Below, in pieces: positions 6,864-10,487 of a DNA stretch of 10,487 nt. The notes beneath the pieces are model-generated. The model ran no database searches and was not told where the DNA came from. It saw nothing but the letters and a program-made list of their open reading frames with translations. Each line of letters opens with the position of its first letter. The stretch's first letter is position 1. This DNA is from Chloroflexota bacterium (GTDB lineage: Bacteria; Chloroflexota; Dehalococcoidia; Lucifugimonadales; VGZR01), in contig JAQBWG010000042.1 of NCBI GenBank assembly GCA_027625225.1, positions 1 to 10,487 on the forward strand, read 5' to 3'. The translations under genes were made by a program, and so were the position numbers.

Positions 6864-8579
6864 GTGAAGAAGAACGACTTCATAGTCAGATTCGCGGGTG
6901 AAGGCGGCCAGGGTGTCGTAACCTCGGCAGAGGGCCTTGCTCAAGCAGCAACACAGGTGGGCTATCATGCCCAAACTTTCGCTACGTTTCCCTCCCAAAT
7001 CATGGGTGGGCCAACGTGGACGCAGACTCGCATCTCGACCTCCCCCGTGCGCAGTTCGGGTGATGAACTCGATGTGCTTGTGGCCTTCAATGAAGAGGGC
7101 TACAACACGCACAAGGACGAGGTTCGTGAGGGTGGCGTTATCATTTTTAACTCCGAGGGCTTCGGGTCGGAGCTAGACGAGCGTAGCTTTGGCATGGCGT
7201 TCGACGAACTAGCCAAGTCCACCGGCAACGCCAGGGCAGCGAATATGGTAGTGATGGGCGCACTGGCTTACCTGGTGAATATGCCGCAGTCCATTCTTGA
7301 AGAATTCGTGACGAAGCGTTTCACACGTGGCCGTGACGAAGACGCGCAAATCATTGAGTCGAATATCAAGGCCCTTTCGCTGGGCCGTCAGGAAGTCGCG
7401 AAGAGCAAGTTCAGCCTAGGTGATTTGGCGGAAGTAACCAAGCCCGACTATGACCAAATTCTGGTGAACGGCAATACGGCTTTATCACTCGGCGCGATGG
7501 CGGCTGGGCTAAATTTCTATGTGGGCTACCCGATATCTCCCGCTACATCTGTCTTGATATGGATGGAGCGTAATCTGGCGGGAGCCGGGAAGTTCGTATA
7601 CCAGGTTTCCTCTGAGATTGAGGCTATTACCGCGCTGATAGGCGGCGGGTATGCCGGCAAGAAGGCTATGACGGCTACCGCCGGGCCGGGATTCTCGCTT
7701 ATGGGCGAAGGCCTGGGATTGGCTTGGATGGCTGAAATTCCGTTGGTGGTTATTGATGTACAGCGGGGTGGTCCGGCTACCGGTCTGCCAACGAAGACCG
7801 AGCAATCCGATTTGTTCTCGACTATATTCCCGGCGCATGGCGATGTCCGCCTTCCTGTTATCGCTCCCGGAACCGTGGAGGAGTGCTTCCACGCGGCGGT
7901 TATAGCCATGAACTGGGCTGAGAGATACCAGGGGCCGGTTGTGGTGTTGAGTGAACATGCGTTGTCGGAACGTAATCAGAATATCGCCAAGCCGGATTTG
8001 AGCAAGCTGAAGATTGAAAACCGCAAGGTTTACAAGGGCGATAACGGCTACCAGAGATACGAAGCTCAGGAACTTTCGGAGATGCCTCTTCCCGGCGGGC
8101 CGGGGGCGTACGTCGCAAATGGCTCCGAGCATGACGGCATGGGCGATACAACCCATTTGGCAAAACGTCATGTGGATATGACACATCGCCGCTGGGGTAA
8201 GCTGAAGTTACTCGAGGACGGTACTTACGAAAAAGAAAATACCGACGCGGACATCGCCATTTTGCCGTGGGGCGGCTCCAAGGGCCCCGCACGAGAGGCA
8301 TATGAACAGCTTGTGGCTGATGGAGAGAAAATTGGGTGGTACTACACGATGTTCTTACATCCGATGCCTCCCGCACTTGTAAAAAGCTTACGCAAGAAGA
8401 GGCTGGTACTTGTCCCCGAACTGAATTATCAAGGCCAGCTTGCCTTTATCCTCCGGGCGAACGGAATCAAGGCAGAGGCTATTACCCAGTACACAGGCTT
8501 GCCGTTCAAAATTAAAGATTTGGCACGGCGCATCACTGAGCGGATACGAGAAGAAAAGGCGGTGACTGCAACCTCATGA
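6864..8579 (+). CDS. korA: 2-oxoacid:ferredoxin oxidoreductase, fused gamma-alpha subunit
   Basis: A 571-residue subunit that with KorB oxidatively decarboxylates a 2-oxoacid (2-oxoglutarate is the usual substrate of this two-subunit type) to the acyl-CoA, reducing ferredoxin. The N-terminal gamma domain (about 5-185) has GEGGQG (12-17) and PSQIMGGPTW (43-52). The alpha pyrimidine-binding domain (from about 198) has GYPISPAT (221-228), TAGPGFSLMGEG (272-283) and RGGPATGLPTKTEQSDL (301-317). The C-terminal domain (about 420-571) includes DADIAILPWGGSKG. The fused gamma-alpha order is typical of KorA in aerobes and many archaea. The GTG start has GGGGAGG about 7 nt upstream and follows a putative promoter. 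It overlaps korB by four bases (ATGA). Codon use is less GC-rich than in the que and ccm genes: one 60-base stretch counted by hand gave 55% GC. The substrate is not proven by sequence. Confidence 0.93.
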   Translation: MKKNDFIVRFAGEGGQGVVTSAEGLAQAATQVGYHAQTFATFPSQIMGGPTWTQTRISTSPVRSSGDELDVLVAFNEEGYNTHKDEVREGGVIIFNSEGFGSELDERSFGMAFDELAKSTGNARAANMVVMGALAYLVNMPQSILEEFVTKRFTRGRDEDAQIIESNIKALSLGRQEVAKSKFSLGDLAEVTKPDYDQILVNGNTALSLGAMAAGLNFYVGYPISPATSVLIWMERNLAGAGKFVYQVSSEIEAITALIGGGYAGKKAMTATAGPGFSLMGEGLGLAWMAEIPLVVIDVQRGGPATGLPTKTEQSDLFSTIFPAHGDVRLPVIAPGTVEECFHAAVIAMNWAERYQGPVVVLSEHALSERNQNIAKPDLSKLKIENRKVYKGDNGYQRYEAQELSEMPLPGGPGAYVANGSEHDGMGDTTHLAKRHVDMTHRRWGKLKLLEDGTYEKENTDADIAILPWGGSKGPAREAYEQLVADGEKIGWYYTMFLHPMPPALVKSLRKKRLVLVPELNYQGQLAFILRANGIKAEAITQYTGLPFKIKDLARRITERIREEKAVTATS

Positions 8580-9442
8580 GCGCAAAAAATCCGGAATACG
8601 ATTTTAAGTGGTGTCCTGGGTGTGGCGACTTCGGTGTACGTCGCGCGATTGACGCTGCGTTGCAACAGCGGCACGTCGAGACGGAATTGCCCATTGCAAA
8701 TAATGTAGTCGTTGCCGGTATCGGCTGTTCGGGGAATATGGTGCATTTGCTGGAAGGGGAGCAGCCATTCGGGTTCCACGGAATCCACGGTCGTGCACTT
8801 CCTATCGCCTTCGGTGTCCGCATGGCAAACCCCGACCTGAATGTGATGGTGGTAGCCGGTGACGGCGACTTCTTGAGCATCGGGATGGAGCATATCGCCC
8901 CTCAGGCGGCACGAAACCTGAATATCACAGCCGTAGTGATGGATAATGGAGTATACGGCCTGACGAAGGGGCAAAGTTCCCCGACGTCCCATCTCGGAGC
9001 CATCACTAGCTCGACGCCCTTCGGTAAAGTGGAGGACGAGGCTCATCCCTTGGAACTCTATCTGTCGTTCGGTGTCTCGTACATCCATTCGCAGATGTCG
9101 TCCAAGGTTAAGGATTTGTCGGCGGCCATTGTGGACGCGATGAATCATCCGGGATTCGCAATCGTCCACGTGCAATCACCCTGCACTACCTATAACGATA
9201 CGTACGAATTGCTGAAGGGCAGCGTGAAAAAGGGCATTGAGCCGCAGGCATGGGAGATTCCGGCTGACCATGATGTGAGTGATCGGGAGGCGGCACGCGC
9301 GCTCGTTCGCAAGGGCGGTGTACCGTTGGGCCTGCTGTATAAGAACACAAGCCGTCCGTCTTTTGATCAGCGTGTGAAGGAAATGAACAAGAAGGTCAAA
9401 GTAAATTCGGTAGAACAACTCATTGATGCGTTGGCTATCTAG
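8576..9442 (+). CDS. korB: 2-oxoacid:ferredoxin oxidoreductase, beta (TPP-binding) subunit
   Basis: A 288-residue partner of the preceding subunit, carrying thiamine diphosphate and the single 4Fe-4S cluster. Seen: WCPGCGDFG with C13 and C16, GIGCSG with C51, and C203 in QSPCTTYND, which together make the four expected cluster ligands. The TPP/Mg motif GDGDFLSIGMEH (95-106) continues to N124 in MDNGVYGLTKGQSSPTSH. The LTKGQ-S-P-T stretch is the usual KorB/PorB signature. No delta (two-cluster ferredoxin) subunit gene follows, as expected for the two-subunit class. The ATG overlaps the korA stop, so the subunits are coupled in translation. The gene ends 12 nt before a strong hairpin. Confidence 0.95.
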   Translation: MSAKNPEYDFKWCPGCGDFGVRRAIDAALQQRHVETELPIANNVVVAGIGCSGNMVHLLEGEQPFGFHGIHGRALPIAFGVRMANPDLNVMVVAGDGDFLSIGMEHIAPQAARNLNITAVVMDNGVYGLTKGQSSPTSHLGAITSSTPFGKVEDEAHPLELYLSFGVSYIHSQMSSKVKDLSAAIVDAMNHPGFAIVHVQSPCTTYNDTYELLKGSVKKGIEPQAWEIPADHDVSDREAARALVRKGGVPLGLLYKNTSRPSFDQRVKEMNKKVKVNSVEQLIDALAI

Positions 9443-9454
9443 TTAACCGCACAG

Positions 9455-9506
9455 ATACAAACTAAAAGGGACTCTCGCCACGGCGAGAGTCCCTTTTAGT
9501 TTGTAT
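9455..9506. terminator. Perfect 25-bp bidirectional terminator between korB and the sigma factor gene
   Basis: Bases 9455-9479 and 9482-9506 are exact reverse complements with only two bases between them, so the real loop is about four bases. The core ACTCTCGCC is GC-rich and the outer stem has an A4/T4 run on each side. The two flanking genes converge on it: korB stops 12 nt before and the sigma-factor gene stops 14 nt beyond. It should terminate both transcripts. Confidence 0.92.
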
Positions 9507-9520
9507 AGGCGATATCTTTC

Positions 9521-10072
9521 CTAAGCAGTTGCTTTTAGATATCCTTCCAATTGCTTTCGGAGGATGAGTCGACCCCGATGGAGTCGAGATTTGAAGTTGG
9601 CAACCGACACTCCGAGAGCATCAGCAGCTTCTTGATTATCCAGCCCTTCAACATCGCGAAGGACGACAGCTGTACGGAAGTCGGGCGGGAGCTCGGCTAT
9701 GGCGCCCTTAAGCTTTTCACCCAACTCGCTATTCGCGGCGAGGTCGTGGGGAAGGGGCCCTTTTGATGAGATGTCAATGTCTTCAAGTCCACCGGGCTGG
9801 GTCATCTCTTTCGCCCGCTTGGTCTTGCGGATGCGCATGAGCGCAGCGTTGGTGGTGATGCGGTATAACCATGTTTTGACCTGCGACTCCCCGCGAAATT
9901 TATCGTAGGCTTTGTAGGCGGAAAGAAAGGCATCCTGCGCCACTTCCTCAGCGTCATGCGGATTGCCCATTATGCGATAGGCAACGTTGTAGACCATATC
10001 AGAGAATTCTTCGATAATCTGCTTGAACGCTTCAGCGCTTGTTGTACTTGACTCTGGATGATTAGGCGGCAT
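9521..10072 (-). CDS. ECF-type RNA polymerase sigma factor (sigma-70 family)
   Basis: A 183-residue group 4 sigma factor with only the two core domains. Sigma-2 spans about 18-87, with DAEEVAQDAFLSAY (40-53) as region 2.2 and TWLYRITTNAALMRIRK (67-83) as region 2.4. Sigma-4 spans about 122-173, with ELPPDFRTAVVLRDVEGL and the helix-turn-helix NQEAADALGVSVANFKSRLHRGR (146-168). There is no sigma-3 and no C-terminal extension. The start is an ATG at 10072 with a weak AAGAAAG before it. A small zinc-binding anti-sigma-like gene is divergently transcribed from the same short intergenic region and is the likely partner. On the minus strand TTGTTT and TATTAC, 17 bp apart, form a candidate promoter. 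Target genes cannot be named. Confidence 0.93.
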   Translation of the reverse strand: MPPNHPESSTTSAEAFKQIIEEFSDMVYNVAYRIMGNPHDAEEVAQDAFLSAYKAYDKFRGESQVKTWLYRITTNAALMRIRKTKRAKEMTQPGGLEDIDISSKGPLPHDLAANSELGEKLKGAIAELPPDFRTAVVLRDVEGLDNQEAADALGVSVANFKSRLHRGRLILRKQLEGYLKATA

Positions 10073-10125
10073 TATACTTTCTTGGAATGCAGTTGAATCT
10101 CAGTTCGAGAGATGTGCATCAAATT

Positions 10126-10154
10126 GTAATACATAGAAGTTAGATACGAAACAA
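10126..10154 (-). promoter_or_regulatory. Candidate promoter of the ECF sigma gene
   Basis: On the minus strand TTGTTT (10154-10149) and TATTAC (10131-10126) are separated by exactly 17 bp, with a start predicted near 10119 and a leader of about 47 nt. It is a moderate match to the housekeeping consensus. Its -35 is only three base pairs from the -35 of the divergent anti-sigma promoter. Confidence 0.4.
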
Positions 10155-10157
10155 CGA

Positions 10158-10186
10158 TTGACTTCCCCGGAGGCTTGGAATAAATT
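10158..10186 (+). promoter_or_regulatory. Candidate promoter of the anti-sigma-like gene
   Basis: TTGACT (10158-10163) and TAAATT (10181-10186) lie 17 bp apart, a good sigma-70-type pair. Transcription would start near 10193, leaving about 22 nt before the ATG at 10215. This also argues that the in-frame TTG at 10158 is part of a -35 box and not a start codon. Confidence 0.5.
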
Positions 10187-10214
10187 GAAGGGACTGGAGT
10201 CGAGCGGACTAGGT

Positions 10215-10469
10215 ATGGAAAACATAGACGCCTCAAAAGAAATACACGACTGCACACAGGTTCGAGGAATGTCGTCCGACTATGTTGACGGCGAGTTGGA
10301 AGCGCAGACCTCCGGCGGGATTATACAACACTTGCAGGGGTGTCCACCCTGTCTTGCATTCATTGAGTCCCTCAAGGCCACGATATCTCTCATAAAGGAC
10401 CCCCAAGGGAAAAAGGCACCTGATGGGCTGCGCGCTCGGCTAATCGAACGCCTACGGGGTGCGAACTAA
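10215..10469 (+). CDS. Small zinc-binding anti-sigma factor-like protein (ZAS / zf-HC2 type)
   Basis: An 84-residue soluble protein with no membrane segment. It fits the putative zinc-finger/anti-sigma family: C13, then YVDGELEAQ (23-31), then H39-x3-C43-x2-C46 in QHLQGCPPC, followed by a basic helical C-terminus (GLRARLIERLRG). The spacing C-x25-H-x3-C-x2-C matches, as I recall it, that of the redox-sensing anti-sigma factor RsrA of Streptomyces. Proteins of this group bind and silence an ECF sigma factor in the cytoplasm and may release it when thiols are oxidised. The partner is probably the divergent sigma factor next door. The frame is open back to a TTG at 10158, but the ATG at 10215 is preferred: it has a GGA 6 nt upstream and a promoter covers the earlier TTG. 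The binding partner and redox sensing are inference. Confidence 0.8.
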   Translation: MENIDASKEIHDCTQVRGMSSDYVDGELEAQTSGGIIQHLQGCPPCLAFIESLKATISLIKDPQGKKAPDGLRARLIERLRGAN

Positions 10470-10487
10470 CCTCACTAGTTCCCGATA

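Noticed and set aside
8429..9175. Long minus-strand open frame (248 codons) opposite korA/korB
   Set aside because: It is antisense to clear catalytic domains and shows no recognisable motif or ribosome-binding site. The same applies to minus-strand frames at 7509-8186 and 900-1511 and to plus-strand frames at 456-1139 and 4589-5278.
10177..10202. ECF-type autoregulated promoter (GGAAT, 17 bp, GTC) before the anti-sigma gene
   Set aside because: The match is short and the start would fall only a few bases before the ATG; the TTGACT/TAAATT pair fits better. It would need start-site mapping to revive.
10158..10214. N-terminal extension of the anti-sigma-like protein from the TTG at 10158
   Set aside because: The TTG is the first half of a TTGACT -35 box with a matching -10 at 17 bp, there is no ribosome-binding site before it, and the extension has no family resemblance.

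Overview
The window is a stretch of a GC-rich bacterial chromosome with ten protein-coding genes packed on both strands. No RNA gene, CRISPR array, insertion sequence or phage gene is visible. The gene content (a copper/cytochrome membrane protein, haem-exporter CcmAB, a two-subunit 2-oxoacid oxidoreductase with the gamma and alpha parts fused, and the late preQ1 pathway) suggests an environmental respiring bacterium. By resemblance from memory a Chloroflexota lineage (SAR202/Dehalococcoidia-like) is possible, but the sequence alone does not prove this.

Layout: (1) 1-1752, plus strand, the 3' part of a membrane protein with a CopD-type region, a periplasmic beta-rich region and a C-terminal c-type cytochrome domain. 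(2) 1771-2358, minus strand, a YdeI/OmdA-type gene that is strikingly AT-rich against its surroundings and is probably transferred. (3) 2425-2464, a perfect 17-bp hairpin terminator. (4) 5197 down to 2482, minus strand, a run queF-queC-queE followed by a fumarylacetoacetate-hydrolase family gene, probably one transcript that ends at that hairpin. (5) 5290-6683, plus strand, ccmA and ccmB overlapping by 4 nt and divergent from queF. (6) 6684-6863, an intergenic region with an imperfect hairpin and a promoter with a perfect TTGACA box. (7) 6864-9442, plus strand, korA (gamma-alpha fusion) and korB overlapping by 4 nt. (8) 9455-9506, a perfect 25-bp hairpin shared by the convergent korB and sigma-factor genes. 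(9) 9521-10072, minus strand, an ECF-type sigma factor, divergent from (10) 10215-10469, plus strand, a small zinc-binding anti-sigma-like protein.

How the genes work together: QueE, QueC and QueF carry out the last three steps from carboxy-tetrahydropterin to preQ1 for queuosine in tRNA; QueD and GTP cyclohydrolase are not in the window. CcmAB belongs to cytochrome c maturation, which fits the presence of a CxxCH haem domain in the first gene, although that gene lies about 3.5 kb away and outside any shared operon. KorAB oxidises a 2-oxoacid with reduction of ferredoxin. The sigma/anti-sigma pair looks like a self-contained, possibly redox-sensing, stress switch.

I found no clearly new multi-gene system. 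The items most worth a second look are the CopD-cytochrome c fusion, the divergent ECF/ZAS pair with RsrA-like metal-ligand spacing and back-to-back promoters, and the AT-rich inserted gene.
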